Positions 41,902-51,192 are shown, numbered from the stretch's first letter. The stretch is DNA of 64,000 nucleotides from Streptomyces aquilus (GCF_003955715.1 NZ_CP034463.1:9486001-9550000); one strand, 5' to 3'. Program-made: numbers and translations. Notes: generated by a model not told the origin, from the letters alone.

Positions 41902-42570
41902 ATGATCCGGTCGCTCCTGCGACGTCACCGAGCGGGCTCGGGCTCCGCGATCCCGGACGCGTGCACGCCCGGCCGGCACGCTCTGGCCACCCGGCACCTG
42001 CTGTTCTACACCCCGGTGACCAAGCTCGACGCGTTGGCGGCCATCGCCGCGGGCGCGGACCCCGATGCCCAGCACTGGCAGGGGAACCAGATGGACCAGG
42101 TCGTACCGGACGCCGACACCAGACGGACCCTGCTGGGCATGGGCCCGGCCGGCGCAACCCCCCGTTGGTTCATCCGGTCCAACCCCGAGCTGGCCGAGCC
42201 CTTCGAACCCAGCCCGGAATTGCCCGAGTTCATGGTCTGCGTACACCGCGACAGCGGGCGCTACGCCGGGTACCTCGAACTCCACCCGGACAGCGCGGAG
42301 ATCGGCGGCAATCTCGCCCCCGACCATCGAGGCCAGGGCCTCGGCTCCGAACTGTTCCTGGCGGGCGCGGAGTTCGCCCACAGCCACGCAGGTCTGCCGA
42401 CGGTACGGGCGGGAACAGCGACGGAGAACCTCGCCTGCCGCCGCGCCCTGGAACGCGCCGGCTTCGTCCCGGCCCCCGGCCCGCCCCGCCACACCCTCCC
42501 CGACGGCCGAGAGATGGACAGCGTCTGGTACCGGCACGAGGGCGCCGCGTCCGTGTGCGCGAGACCTTGA
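41902..42570 (+). CDS. GNAT family N-acetyltransferase
   Basis: 222 residues from ATG 41902 (GGGGAA upstream). FMVCVHRDSGRYAGYLELHPDSAEIGGNLAPDHRGQGLGSELFLAGAEFAHSH is the GNAT core with the acetyl-CoA pyrophosphate loop (HRGQGLG), followed by GTATENLACRRALERAGFVPAPGP. The N-terminal 90 residues (TKLDALAAIAAGADPDAQHWQGNQ) are an added substrate region. Substrate unknown. Confidence 0.88.
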   Translation: MIRSLLRRHRAGSGSAIPDACTPGRHALATRHLLFYTPVTKLDALAAIAAGADPDAQHWQGNQMDQVVPDADTRRTLLGMGPAGATPRWFIRSNPELAEPFEPSPELPEFMVCVHRDSGRYAGYLELHPDSAEIGGNLAPDHRGQGLGSELFLAGAEFAHSHAGLPTVRAGTATENLACRRALERAGFVPAPGPPRHTLPDGREMDSVWYRHEGAASVCARP

Positions 42571-42798
42571 GGTAGCAGCGGCAGAGCAGAGACAGGGGGT
42601 GACGCCTACCAACGCGCGTTGTCGGCCACACCAGTTCCGCCGTTCTGGCGAGCCTTCTGTTTCGCGGTCCCTTCGCTGCCGACATGCCCAACGAGGGACG
42701 AAACGCCCTTGTGACCCACCGGCCCTGGCCGCTGACCGGCAGGACAACGGCTGGGCTGCGCGGCATCGGTACGGAAACAGCTGACCTTCTCCGGCTGA
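42571..42798. other. Intergenic stretch between convergent genes
   Basis: About 230 bp between the GNAT stop and the terminator hairpin of the DUF4139 operon. No coding frame with a credible start and composition, no repeat and no RNA feature was recognised. Confidence 0.5.
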
Positions 42799-42813
42799 GG
42801 CGCGCGTTGCGCC
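42799..42813 (-). terminator. Hairpin after the DUF4139 operon
   Basis: GGCGC (42799-42803) pairs with GCGCC (42809-42813) around GCGTT, with partly matching TGAG/CTCA flanks. It begins 4 nt past the stop of the minus-strand gene. Confidence 0.45.
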
Positions 42814-42817
42814 TGTC

Positions 42818-44380
42818 TCAGAGCCCGGTCACCTTGCCGCTCGCCGAGATGTCGTAGACGAGGGTGAGCGTGCGGCGGCCGTTCGGTGGGAGGGGGGTGT
42901 CCCAGCGGGCGATGCCCTCGGCGTCGACCGTGTCCGGAGCCGGGGAGCAGGCGTCCTCGCGGATCCGTACCTCCACCGCCGAGACCTCGGAGACCGGGAT
43001 GCGCTCCCGTACGGTCACCACCCGCTCGCCTGCTTCACCCGGGGCGGAGAAGCGGGAGAGGTGCACCCGAACCGTGCGCGTGACGGTGGTGCGCTGGGAG
43101 AGCGCGGAGGAGTCACGGGACTCCTCCACCTCGCGCAGCACCCGGTAGTCGTCGTGACTGCCGAAGGCCAGCTCCAGGGGAGCGCCGGGAGCTGTGAAGC
43201 CCAGCGTCCCACGGCCGCCGAAGCCGCCTGCTCCGACCAGGTCCACCGGGCCCGCCAACAGCGCGTGCCCCGCGGGGTTGTCGCAGCGCACGACGTGCGT
43301 GACGAGGGGGGACAGTTCGGGCGAGCAGGCGTACTCGCTGCGTGCGACCGCGTCGGCTGCCGACAGCGGGATGCGGTGGGCGCGGCCGTCGGCGGGGACG
43401 GAGACGGGAGTGGGGGAGCGCAGGACCTGGGTGCGGCCGCCGTCGTCCACTCCTGGCAGGCCGAGCACCGGGGCGGGGCCCAGCTCGGCGATCTCCTCCT
43501 CGCGCAGTTCGACGGCGACCGTGCGGCGCTCCGCGGGGGAGCGGTCGGTGAGCGTCAGCCGGTCCGGCGTGAGGTGCGGCGGTTCGGTGGCCAGCGCCGA
43601 GCGGGCCGTGGACAACGCCAGGCGTACGTCGGTCCAGTCCTCGCCGGTGCACTGCCAGACCATGGCGTCGGTCTCCAGGCTGAGGTGCTCGCCGTCGAGC
43701 ACGGCCCGGTAGGCGGGGCGCCACAGGGCACACGCGGTGAGGTGACTCAGCCGCAGCCGGGCGGGGCCGGCGGTGGCGGCCTGCACGGTCAGCTCGACGT
43801 GGCCGACCAGTTCGGCCTGGCGCCGTTCCGACAACTCGATGGCGTGCTCCGCCTGATGGAGCTCGGTGGCGAGGGCCTTCAGCCGGGCCTCGACGGTGCG
43901 CACGTGCTCGCCGTGCGCGTCACGTTCGTCGTCCACCCGGTCCAGTTCCGCCGTCCACCGCGCGGTGTCGGTCTCGCCGTGACCGGCGCCCTCGCCGATC
44001 TCCCGCAGCAGGTCGGCGGCGAGGCGGGAGAGCAGGTCGAGGCGGGCACGCAGCCGGTCGCGCTGCCGTTCGAGCGCCGAGCGTTCCTCCTCGATGGCGT
44101 GGACGCGCAGACGCAGAGCGGAGTCGTCGGCGTCGGGCAGCGGCCCGCGTGGTGTCCAGGCGCGGACGATCTTGGCGTCGAGGACGGTCGCCTCGCCTTC
44201 GGCGGTGGTCACTTCGGCGTGGAGGGTCGGGTCGACCGCCAGAGCGCTGACCGGTCCGAGGCGCAGCCGCTGCACGCCGGCCTGGAGTTCGAGGGTGACG
44301 GACCGTTCGATCTGGGCCCGGTCCTCCAGGCAGGTGACGGCGGTGACGGGCAGCGGGATCGGGTCGAGGTCGGTGGACAT
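42818..44380 (-). CDS. DUF4139 domain protein (MuiA-like)
   Basis: 520 residues. N-terminal beta domain (LPVTAVTCLEDRAQIERSVTLELQAGVQRLRLGPVSALAVDPTL), a long coiled coil (LRVHAIEEERSALERQRDRLRARLDLLSRLAADLL, about 90-200), then the DUF4139 beta-sandwich with ALWRPAYRAVLDGEHLSLETDAMVWQCTGEDWTDVRLALSTA. No signal or TM. The family was first described as mucoidy inhibitor A; the biochemical role is unknown. Start ATG 44380 lies 6 bp after the stop of the second DUF4139 gene, so the pair is an operon. Confidence 0.88.
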   Translation of the reverse strand: MSTDLDPIPLPVTAVTCLEDRAQIERSVTLELQAGVQRLRLGPVSALAVDPTLHAEVTTAEGEATVLDAKIVRAWTPRGPLPDADDSALRLRVHAIEEERSALERQRDRLRARLDLLSRLAADLLREIGEGAGHGETDTARWTAELDRVDDERDAHGEHVRTVEARLKALATELHQAEHAIELSERRQAELVGHVELTVQAATAGPARLRLSHLTACALWRPAYRAVLDGEHLSLETDAMVWQCTGEDWTDVRLALSTARSALATEPPHLTPDRLTLTDRSPAERRTVAVELREEEIAELGPAPVLGLPGVDDGGRTQVLRSPTPVSVPADGRAHRIPLSAADAVARSEYACSPELSPLVTHVVRCDNPAGHALLAGPVDLVGAGGFGGRGTLGFTAPGAPLELAFGSHDDYRVLREVEESRDSSALSQRTTVTRTVRVHLSRFSAPGEAGERVVTVRERIPVSEVSAVEVRIREDACSPAPDTVDAEGIARWDTPLPPNGRRTLTLVYDISASGKVTGL

Positions 44381-44386
44381 GGTGTG

Positions 44387-46468
44387 TCAGCTCCTGCGGT
44401 TGCCGCCGACCAGGGCCTTCGCGGCCGGGATGCGGATCTCGTAGCCGCCGCTGCGGGTGGCGGTGCCTCCGGCGGGCAGGTCCACGCGCCACACGCGCGT
44501 GCCGGGGTCGGGGTGGTCGGCGGAAGCGGTGTCGTCGGGGACGGTCCAGTCGGCCTGTTCCTCGATGCGGATGTCCGCCTCGGTCGTGGTCGGGACCTGT
44601 TCGCGGACTTCGACGGTGACGGGCCCGCCAAGGGTGTTGGCCAGCTCCACATGGACGCCGTGGGCGAGCACGGTCACGTTGTTGCGCAGTCCGGCCGTCG
44701 ACTCCTTGAGGCTGGTGCGGCGGGTGACCCGGATGCTCTCGGCCGGCCCGAGGCCCATCCGCCGGGCGCCGCCCGGGGCGAGGGTGGGCAGCGCGGCAGC
44801 GACCACGAAGTCGTCGTCCACCCGGACCTCGACGGGACCGGCCAGGAGCGCCTGATCGGTGGCGTTCGACAGCACCAGAGTCGCGTACACCCGCTGCTCC
44901 ACCGCCGGCACACAGACGTACTCGGTCCGCAGACCGACCGGGATCCGGCCGACGGTGACGGTGTGCCAGGTGCCGTCCGAGGGAACGTCGGCGCGGGCGA
45001 CGGCGTCGTAGCGGTGGTCGAAGGAGCCCGCCGACGCGCGGGGCCGCACGGCGTGTGCGGGCAGCGGCAGCGCGGCGACCGCCTCGGCCCGTCGGCGGTG
45101 CTCCACGGCCACCGGGTCGAAGGACGGGGCGGGGAACAGCCTTCCCCTGCGGGCCGCCGGTTCGGCGGGGCCGTTGAGGACGAGCGCGGCGTAGTCGAGT
45201 TCGGCGCTGCTGGGCTGCGGTGGGCCGACGGGTGGGGCGGGTGGCGCCGGCGGCGGGGCCATCCCCCCGGAGGGCGCCGCTGGTGCGGCCGCGGGGGCGG
45301 CCTGGGGCGCGGCGTGGAGGGCCGCCATCCTCGGCTGCGCCGCTCGCGCGGACGCGACCGGTGCCGGGAGGCCGCCAGGTGCTGCGGGTGCCGAGGGCCT
45401 GCCGCCGTACGCCGGAGGGGCGGGCGGGACGGGAGCATCGGCGGCGCTCACGGAGGGAGGTACGGGCGGGAGGGCGGCGCCGTACACGTCGGGGGAGCGG
45501 GGAACGGCGCCGACGTGGACCGGCGCGGAGAGCGGAGCCGGGCGGGGACCCGCGGCGTCGTACGCCGTGAAGAGGTCGGCGAGCCCGGCGGGTGGCTCAC
45601 GCCAGCCGGACGGCTCGGGGGCGGGCTGGCGGCGGCCGATCCGCAGCGAGCGCAGCCGCGGCAGTTCCGTGGCGCGCCCCAGGTCGGCGGTGGCCAGCGC
45701 GATCCGTACGCCGGTCCAGTCCTCACCGGTGCGTTGGGCCACGGCGGCCCGCAGTACGAGGGTGCCGCTGTCGTCGGCCTGACGGCAGGTCAGGCGGTAG
45801 GCCGGCACCCACACGGCGCCCGGGACGCCGTACTCGATCTCCAGGTCCACCTCACCGGTTCCGCCGTCGAGGGTCACGGCCGCGCAGACCGTGGTGAGAA
45901 CCTGCCCGGACGGTGCGGCGGTGGAAGCACGTTCGCAGCGGTCCACGGCGATGGCCAGGTCGTGCTCCAGGCGGCGCAGCTCCTCCTCGGACTCGGCGAG
46001 GCGCTCGTGCAGGCGGGTGAGCCGCTCGTCGACGAAGTCCGCGAGCGTCAACCACGCCTCGGCAGGAGTACGGCGGTGGTGATCGGGATCATCGCGCTTG
46101 CGCGGCGGCGGAACCGGACGGAGCTCGGTGATCTCCTTGATCCGGACCAGGAGCCGCTCGTGCCGCTCCCGGGCCGCGGCGCAGGCATCTTCCAGCCGTT
46201 CCCTCTCCTGCCGCAGCCCGTCGGCGGATTCCCCGTCGGCGGGCTCGGCCTCCACCACGACGCGTACCGAGGTGACCCGCGCACCGGAGTCACCCGTGAC
46301 GCGGGCCCGCACGGAACCCGGGTCCACCGTGCGGGGCAGCCCCGTCACCAGCACACGGCCGTCGGGCGGAACCGTCCCCCGCGCCAGTCGGCTGCACAGC
46401 GCGCCCTGCGCGTAGACCACCACCGCGTCCAGAGCCGACGCCCACCGCGGCACCCCTTCGGACTTCAT
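44387..46468 (-). CDS. DUF4139 domain protein with Pro/Ala-rich insert
   Basis: 693 residues from ATG 46468 (GGGGG upstream). Same layout as its neighbour: N-terminal beta domain (SALDAVVVYAQGALCSRLARG), coiled coil (DGLRQERERLEDACAAARERHERLLVRIKEI; RLTRLHERLAESEEELRRLEHDLAIAVDRCERA) and DUF4139 (VWVPAYRLTCRQADDSGTLVLRAAVAQRTGEDWTGVRIALATADLG). A 150-residue low-complexity Pro/Ala insert (about 310-460) interrupts the beta-sandwich. Paralogue of the downstream gene; the two probably form a hetero-oligomer (inference from pairing). Confidence 0.87.
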   Translation of the reverse strand: MKSEGVPRWASALDAVVVYAQGALCSRLARGTVPPDGRVLVTGLPRTVDPGSVRARVTGDSGARVTSVRVVVEAEPADGESADGLRQERERLEDACAAARERHERLLVRIKEITELRPVPPPRKRDDPDHHRRTPAEAWLTLADFVDERLTRLHERLAESEEELRRLEHDLAIAVDRCERASTAAPSGQVLTTVCAAVTLDGGTGEVDLEIEYGVPGAVWVPAYRLTCRQADDSGTLVLRAAVAQRTGEDWTGVRIALATADLGRATELPRLRSLRIGRRQPAPEPSGWREPPAGLADLFTAYDAAGPRPAPLSAPVHVGAVPRSPDVYGAALPPVPPSVSAADAPVPPAPPAYGGRPSAPAAPGGLPAPVASARAAQPRMAALHAAPQAAPAAAPAAPSGGMAPPPAPPAPPVGPPQPSSAELDYAALVLNGPAEPAARRGRLFPAPSFDPVAVEHRRRAEAVAALPLPAHAVRPRASAGSFDHRYDAVARADVPSDGTWHTVTVGRIPVGLRTEYVCVPAVEQRVYATLVLSNATDQALLAGPVEVRVDDDFVVAAALPTLAPGGARRMGLGPAESIRVTRRTSLKESTAGLRNNVTVLAHGVHVELANTLGGPVTVEVREQVPTTTEADIRIEEQADWTVPDDTASADHPDPGTRVWRVDLPAGGTATRSGGYEIRIPAAKALVGGNRRS

Positions 46469-46565
46469 GCACTCAACCCCCGTCATGTCCGTGCGGGCGA
46501 AGCCTAGCGCCCGTGCCGGCCGGCGAGCTGGGCAGACCGTCACGGTCGTGGTCCTGCCCGGGGAG

Positions 46566-48317
46566 TCAGTCGGTGTCGCGCAGGGCGCCCCAGGTGTCGT
46601 GTGCCACCACTCCGTCGGCTTGCAGGCCCCGGTCGCTCTGGAACGCTTCCACCGCGGCCTGGGTGCCGGTCCCGAACTCCCCGTCGACGCCTGTGCTTCC
46701 GACGCTGTATCCGCGCTTGGTCAGCATGCACTGCACCTGTTGTACGCGTTTGCCGCTGTCACCGAGGCGGGTGCGTCCGTTGCCGGCGTAGTAGGTGCAC
46801 TCGGAGAGCCACGGGGCGGTGCCGGTGGACGCGGTGGGGGAGGGGGTGAGGGTGGGGGAGGCCGTGGGAGCCGGAGCGGTGTGGCTCGGGTCGGCGTCGG
46901 CGGAGGGCTGGGCCTCGGTCGGCGAAGTGGCCGTCTCCGTGCCGTCGTTGACGCCCTTGTCTGCGGCGCCGTCGACGTCCGGGCGGGTCAGGCCGCTGGT
47001 GCCCGAGGGCGCGGGGGCGGGCGTACGGCCTCCGGGCAGGGTGGAGATGGTGCTGCCGGAGCGGGTGCCGGTTTCCGGGGCGTCGGCGGTCGCGGGCCGC
47101 TCCTCGGGGAGGCTCCAGTAGGTCGCCGCAGCCAGGACGCAGGCCGAGAGGGAGGCGGCGGCGATCCATAACGCCCGTCTGCCGCGCGGGGACGACGTCC
47201 CGGCCCGGTCAGGCGGCCCCGACGGCGCCGGCTGCGGGCCGGGTTCGACCGGTACCGGTCGTGCCACGGGTGACGGAACAGGGCTGGGGACGCGCGCGGA
47301 GAGGCGCGCGGCGGGGAGGACCGGCGAGGGCGGGCGGGTCAGGGCCGACACGGGCAGGCGGCGCAGGGTCTCGTAAGCCTGTTGCCGGTCAAGCAGGTTG
47401 GCGCCCAGCGGCTCGGGCCAGGCGGCCGGCACCGTACGCGCCGCGGCGGCGTCGATCAGTTCCTGCGGGGTGGGCCGCTCCGCGGGCTCCTTGGCCAGGC
47501 AGGCGGTCAGCAAGCGGCCGAGGTCCGGGTCCGCCGCCGCGATCTCGCCGAGGACCTCGGGGTTCGCGTTCTCGTACGCCACCCGGTGCATGACGTCGAC
47601 GCCCGTGCCGTCGCCGAACGGCGCGCGTCCGGTGGCCGCGTAGACCAGGGTCCCGGCCAGCGAGAACACATCTGACCGGATGTCGGAGCGGCCCTCCTTG
47701 AGGTGCTCGGGCGACATGTACGCGGGAGTCCCGACGCGATTGCCCGTACCGGTGATGGCACTGGCGTCGGCGGCCTTGGAGACCCCGAAGTCGATCACAT
47801 GGGCGCCGTGGACGGACAGCAGTACGTTGGACGGCTTCAGGTCCCGGTGCACGATGTCCTCGGCACCGAGCCCCGCCAGGGCCTGCCCGAGGTCGGCCAC
47901 CAGGCGCCAGACGGAGTCCGTCGTCAGGGGCGCGTCCTCGCGTACGGTCTCGGCCAGGTCGAAGCCGGGGATGTAGTCGGTCGCCATCCACAGCAGGTCG
48001 TCGTCGAAGCCAGTGCCGCACAACCGGGGCGCGTACGGCATGCGCAGACGGGCGTGAACCGCCGCTTCCCGTTCGAAGCGGCGCCGGAATCTGGGGTCCT
48101 CCGCGTACTCCGGCCTGATCACCTTGGCCGCGACCAGCCCGGGGCCGTCGTGCGCGGGGCGCGCCAGATAGACCCGTCCCATACCGCCGCTGCCGAGCAG
48201 CGCCACGGGCACCCAGGGGCCGACCCGTCGCGGGTCGCCGGGCCGCAGGGGCGAGGCACCGGTCCGCCGCAGCGCGGTACCCGCGTCGTCCGTAGGCTCC
48301 GGCCGCTGTCCGGACAA
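46566..48317 (-). CDS. Ser/Thr protein kinase with extracellular peptidoglycan-binding domain
   Basis: 583 residues. Kinase domain: LLGSGGMGRVYLAR (P-loop), AAKVIRPEY, IVHRDLKPSNVLL (catalytic loop), VIDFGVSKAAD, GTPAYMSPEHL (about 38-290); Pro-rich juxtamembrane linker; one TM helix (LWIAAASLSACVLAAATYW, about 388); Thr/Ser/Pro spacer; then a PG_binding_1-like domain (RLGDSGKRVQQVQCMLTKRGYSVGSTGVDGEFGTGTQAAVEAFQSDRGLQADGVV, about 520-575). A PknB-type layout with PG-binding in place of PASTA repeats, so a wall sensor is likely. Start is TTG 48317 after GGGGGA. Confidence 0.92.
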   Translation of the reverse strand: MSGQRPEPTDDAGTALRRTGASPLRPGDPRRVGPWVPVALLGSGGMGRVYLARPAHDGPGLVAAKVIRPEYAEDPRFRRRFEREAAVHARLRMPYAPRLCGTGFDDDLLWMATDYIPGFDLAETVREDAPLTTDSVWRLVADLGQALAGLGAEDIVHRDLKPSNVLLSVHGAHVIDFGVSKAADASAITGTGNRVGTPAYMSPEHLKEGRSDIRSDVFSLAGTLVYAATGRAPFGDGTGVDVMHRVAYENANPEVLGEIAAADPDLGRLLTACLAKEPAERPTPQELIDAAAARTVPAAWPEPLGANLLDRQQAYETLRRLPVSALTRPPSPVLPAARLSARVPSPVPSPVARPVPVEPGPQPAPSGPPDRAGTSSPRGRRALWIAAASLSACVLAAATYWSLPEERPATADAPETGTRSGSTISTLPGGRTPAPAPSGTSGLTRPDVDGAADKGVNDGTETATSPTEAQPSADADPSHTAPAPTASPTLTPSPTASTGTAPWLSECTYYAGNGRTRLGDSGKRVQQVQCMLTKRGYSVGSTGVDGEFGTGTQAAVEAFQSDRGLQADGVVAHDTWGALRDTD

Positions 48318-48542
48318 GAAATCCCCCGAAGTTGCTTTCGGCGTACGCCAGTTCGTATGTGGTGGAAGAGGAGGCTAACCCAGCCCGCCCGCGCGTTCAG
48401 CGAATCGACGACTTCGATGCCGTGGAGGCTCCGGGCACCGAGTCTGCCGCGCTTCCCGGGGGAACGGAGGAAGGGGCCCGCGACGCCCGTGACCTACGAA
48501 GCGGCAGCCGTGAATGTCGCGCCGCCGTTCGCGCTTGACGGG
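48318..48542. other. Intergenic stretch upstream of the kinase gene
   Basis: 225 bp that should carry the kinase promoter. No credible gene, repeat or palindrome was recognised. Confidence 0.4.
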
Positions 48543-48932
48543 TCACCGCTCGCGGTCGAACCAGGCCGTCGACTCGGGCAGGAACAACAGCACGATCACC
48601 GGCACCCCGAGCAGGATCCGCACCGCCGCGTCGAGGAACGGCCCGGGCGACGCCGCCTCGCCCAGGCGTGTGACGGTCGGCAGCACCACGAGCGCCATCA
48701 GCACGAGGGTCGTCGTCCGTACCCCGCCGCGTGCGCTTCCGTCGTAGGTGAGGCAGAGCGCCGCGCTGACCCACACCAGCAGCCAGGGCGCCATCATCTC
48801 GCCCTGGCCGTAAGCGGTGAGGCTGTCGGAGAGCGCGAGCATCGAGACGATGCCGGCGAGGGCGAGCGTCAGCAGCAGGATCTGGACGGCTCGCAGCGGT
48901 GTGGGCATCACGCGTTCAGGCACGTCGGACAT
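48543..48932 (-). CDS. Small four-TM membrane protein
   Basis: 129 residues from ATG 48932 (GGGGGGATG upstream). Hydrophobic helices near AVQILLLTLALAGIVSMLAL, MMAPWLLVWVSAALCLTY, TTTLVLMALVVLPTVTRL and AAVRILLGVPVIVLLFLP. No recognised family motif. It lies 225 bp upstream of the kinase start in the same direction; cotranscription is possible but not evident. Confidence 0.7.
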   Translation of the reverse strand: MSDVPERVMPTPLRAVQILLLTLALAGIVSMLALSDSLTAYGQGEMMAPWLLVWVSAALCLTYDGSARGGVRTTTLVLMALVVLPTVTRLGEAASPGPFLDAAVRILLGVPVIVLLFLPESTAWFDRER

Positions 48933-49122
48933 CGGCTCATCCCCCCAGGCGAAGATCACATCGTAGCGGCCCGAACATCGCTGCGATCGCACGGCCGTTG
49001 GCGTGGGGGGTGAGGTCTGTTCATCGGCGGGTGCCGCGGAACTGTGAGACGCCGGAGGCTCTTTCAACGGCCCGTGGAGCAGGTGCGGGTGGCACTGCCG
49101 GCCCGCTGCCGCCTTGCACCGG

Positions 49123-49824
49123 TCACGACGGCTCGACCGCCGATACGGCGGTGACGGTCACCGTGTCGTCGCACTCGGCGAACTGCCCGTCGTCCAGGGC
49201 CACCTGGTGCGCCCCGGATCCCGGCAGTCCGACGACCATCGTGGGATACACCACGGGCGCTGAACCGGACACGCAGTATCCGTCGGCCTCTCCCTGCACC
49301 TGTACGAACGTCAGCTTCACCCACGCCTTGCCGCCGGGGGCCACGTTCACTGACGCCGTGGCTCCGGTCGGCTTGACGGTGAGAGGCACGTTCATCTCGG
49401 GAGAGCCGTTTCCGGCGCCGGCCACCGTGGGGTGCCCCTTGAGGGCGCAGGTCCGTCCGGACACGTTGGTGAACTCGACGACGGCCGCCCCGGTTCCCGT
49501 ACCGGCCGGCCGCACGGCGGCCTGACGTGCGGTCGCCTTGAGGCTGCCGGCGGAACAGGTCGCCGCCGACCCGCCCGGAGCGGGTGCGGAGGCGGTGGGC
49601 GCGGGCTGGGAGGCGGAAGGCGTAGAGGCACCGGGAGCGGAGTCGGCGGGTTTCGGGGTGTCGGGTGTGGAGGGGGCCGCCGAGCTGACGGCCCCGGACG
49701 GGGTGGCGCCGCTCGATCCGTTGTCCGTACCGCCCCCGTCGGGCTGACATCCCGACATCGCCAGCGCCGCTGACGTCACGATGACCGCCATCGCCGAACC
49801 GCGCACCGCGTTCACGTACCGCAT
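49123..49824 (-). CDS. DUF4232 domain lipoprotein
   Basis: 233 residues from ATG 49824 (GGGGGA upstream). Signal with lipobox ALAMSGC, then a 60-residue Ser/Pro/Ala/Thr spacer, then the DUF4232 beta domain: KATARQAAVRPAGTGTGAAVVEFTNVSGRTCALKGHPTVAGAG ... ADGYCVSGSAPVVYPTMVVGLPG ... GQFAECDDTVTVTAV, with conserved Cys residues. Surface-anchored, role unknown. Confidence 0.85.
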   Translation of the reverse strand: MRYVNAVRGSAMAVIVTSAALAMSGCQPDGGGTDNGSSGATPSGAVSSAAPSTPDTPKPADSAPGASTPSASQPAPTASAPAPGGSAATCSAGSLKATARQAAVRPAGTGTGAAVVEFTNVSGRTCALKGHPTVAGAGNGSPEMNVPLTVKPTGATASVNVAPGGKAWVKLTFVQVQGEADGYCVSGSAPVVYPTMVVGLPGSGAHQVALDDGQFAECDDTVTVTAVSAVEPS

Positions 49825-50157
49825 GCTGTCCCCCGTATCCCAGTCGTCCGGAGCCCGGCTCTTCGCCGCTCCGTCGAACCAGACAGAACCGTGGCGCTGG
49901 TCAGTTCTGCCGCACTCCGGCCTGTGACCCACTGGTGACGAAGTTCGGCCATAACCACGGTGGAAGGCCCCGGGGACCGGCGCTGCCGATCTCCGCGGGT
50001 GGCAGAGCTGTGACGGTGGCGATGGTGCTGTTGGCGGCGATGCTGTTCAGCGCAGGGCTGGGGGATGCGGGTCGCGGACCTGCGCGGGGTGGTCTCCCGG
50101 TCGCTGCGGCTGATCCGTACGATCCGACTCCTGCCCACGGGGCAAAGCGGGAAATGC
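49825..50157. other. 333-bp intergenic region with one doubtful small frame
   Basis: Holds the promoter side of the DUF4232 gene. On the + strand, GTG 50010 opens a frame reading TVAMVLLAAMLFSAGLGDAGRGP, like a signal peptide or TM remnant, but it soon runs antisense into the ArsI/CadI-like gene and loses protein character. It may be a fragment of a lost gene. Confidence 0.3.
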
Positions 50158-50613
50158 CTACCGTGCCGCCGCACCGTCGCAGGCGCAGCCCGCGGTGGTG
50201 CCGCAGCAGGCGTTCGGTGCGGCTGCCGTGCTCTTGCCGAGTGTGTCGGCGTCGGCCTTGACGACGTAGACCTCCCAGGGTTCCTGGCCCGGGCCGGTCA
50301 CCCAGGTCTTGTCCTGGACGGCGTAGCAGCAGGAGGTGTCGTTCTCCTCGGAGGTGGCCAGGCCCGCCTGCTGGAGCCGGGCGGTTGCGGCGGTGACCTG
50401 GTCGGTGGTGTCGACCTCGACGCCGAGGTGGTCGAGGCGGGTGTCCTCGCCGGCCTCGCCCTCGATCAGGACGAGCTTGAGCGGGGGCTCGGTGATGGCG
50501 AAGTTCGCGTAGCCGGGGCGGAGTTTGGCCGGCTCGGTGCCGAACAGCTTGGCGTAGAAGGCGATCGAGGCTTCGAGGTCGGCGACGCGCAGGGCGAGCT
50601 GAACGCGGGACAT
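50158..50613 (-). CDS. ArsI/CadI family metalloenzyme (glyoxalase fold; organoarsenical or heavy-metal resistance)
   Basis: 151 residues. VQLALRVADLEASIAFYAKLFGTEPAKLRPGYANFAITEPPLKLVLIEG, DHLGVEVDT, the paired cysteines in NDTSCCYAVQDKTWVTGPGQEPWEVYVV and a Cys-rich tail (NACCGTTAGCACDG) match the ArsI C-As lyase/CadI group. Where classical ArsI has an N-terminal metal-ligand His, this protein has Gln (residue 5), as in the CadI-type branch; the later His and Glu are present. Cytosolic. Divergent from arsR with repeats between, so arsenic- or metal-induced. Confidence 0.86.
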   Translation of the reverse strand: MSRVQLALRVADLEASIAFYAKLFGTEPAKLRPGYANFAITEPPLKLVLIEGEAGEDTRLDHLGVEVDTTDQVTAATARLQQAGLATSEENDTSCCYAVQDKTWVTGPGQEPWEVYVVKADADTLGKSTAAAPNACCGTTAGCACDGAAAR

Positions 50614-50639
50614 GGCGGGCTCCCTGATCGGAGTGTTGG

Positions 50640-50673
50640 TTCGATGTCTGTTGCGTGTTGTTTCGATGTCTGT
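50640..50673. promoter_or_regulatory. Direct repeats, candidate ArsR operator
   Basis: TTCGATGTCTGT at 50640-50651 and 50662-50673 (22-bp period); the second copy continues as TCGATGTCTGTCGA, giving a TCGA-N6-TCGA palindrome. Located between the divergent ArsI/CadI-like and arsR starts. Confidence 0.6.
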
Positions 50674-50722
50674 CGATACAGGGAGCTTGCCTCTCTGATT
50701 AGGCGGCTGTCAACATAGACGT

Positions 50723-51109
50723 ATGTCGAATCTGGAGCTGAAGGTGCTCGGCCAGGACGCGGAGGCGGCCGCGTGCTGCTCGCCGATGGTCCACGAGCCG
50801 CTCGACGGGGAAGCCGCCGTCCAACTGGCGAAGATGTTCAAGGCGCTGGCGGACCCGGTCCGGCTGCGGCTGCTGTCGCTGATCGCCTCCCATGAAGGCG
50901 GCGAGGCGTGCGTCTGCGACCTGACCGGCCCGTTCGACGTCTCCCAGCCGACCATCTCCCACCACCTCAAGGTGCTGCGCGAGGCCGGGCTCGTCGGCTG
51001 CGAGCGGCGCGGCACCTGGGTCTACTACTGGGTCCTGCCCGCCGCCCTGGCCAGGCTCTCCTCCCTGCTCCAGGCCCCGGCCGGCGCGAGTGCGGGAGCG
51101 GCGAGGTGA
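50723..51109 (+). CDS. ArsR/SmtB family metalloregulator
   Basis: 128 residues. LAKMFKALADPVRLRLLSLIASHEGGEACVCDLTGPFDVSQPTISHHLKVLREAGLVGCERRGTWVYYWVLP is a full ArsR winged helix with the metal-sensing CVC motif in the recognition region and an additional N-terminal AACCSP Cys pair. It represses ars genes and dissociates on As(III)/Sb(III) or similar. Divergent from the ArsI/CadI gene and upstream of an arsC remnant and an acetyltransferase. Confidence 0.93.
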   Translation: MSNLELKVLGQDAEAAACCSPMVHEPLDGEAAVQLAKMFKALADPVRLRLLSLIASHEGGEACVCDLTGPFDVSQPTISHHLKVLREAGLVGCERRGTWVYYWVLPAALARLSSLLQAPAGASAGAAR

Positions 51110-51192
51110 CCGGGGGAGCGGTGCTCGGCCGCGGAGGTCGTCGAGGACGGGCGCGCACTTCGACCTTGTGGTCATGCCGGCCGCCTGGCCGC

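Noticed and set aside
43061..46507. 1148-codon open frame on the plus strand
   Set aside because: Lies antisense to both DUF4139 genes; Gly/Arg/His-rich low complexity and no domain.
50010..50261. Small secreted protein from GTG 50010
   Set aside because: After the hydrophobic start the frame becomes the antisense of the ArsI/CadI-like gene; at best a remnant.
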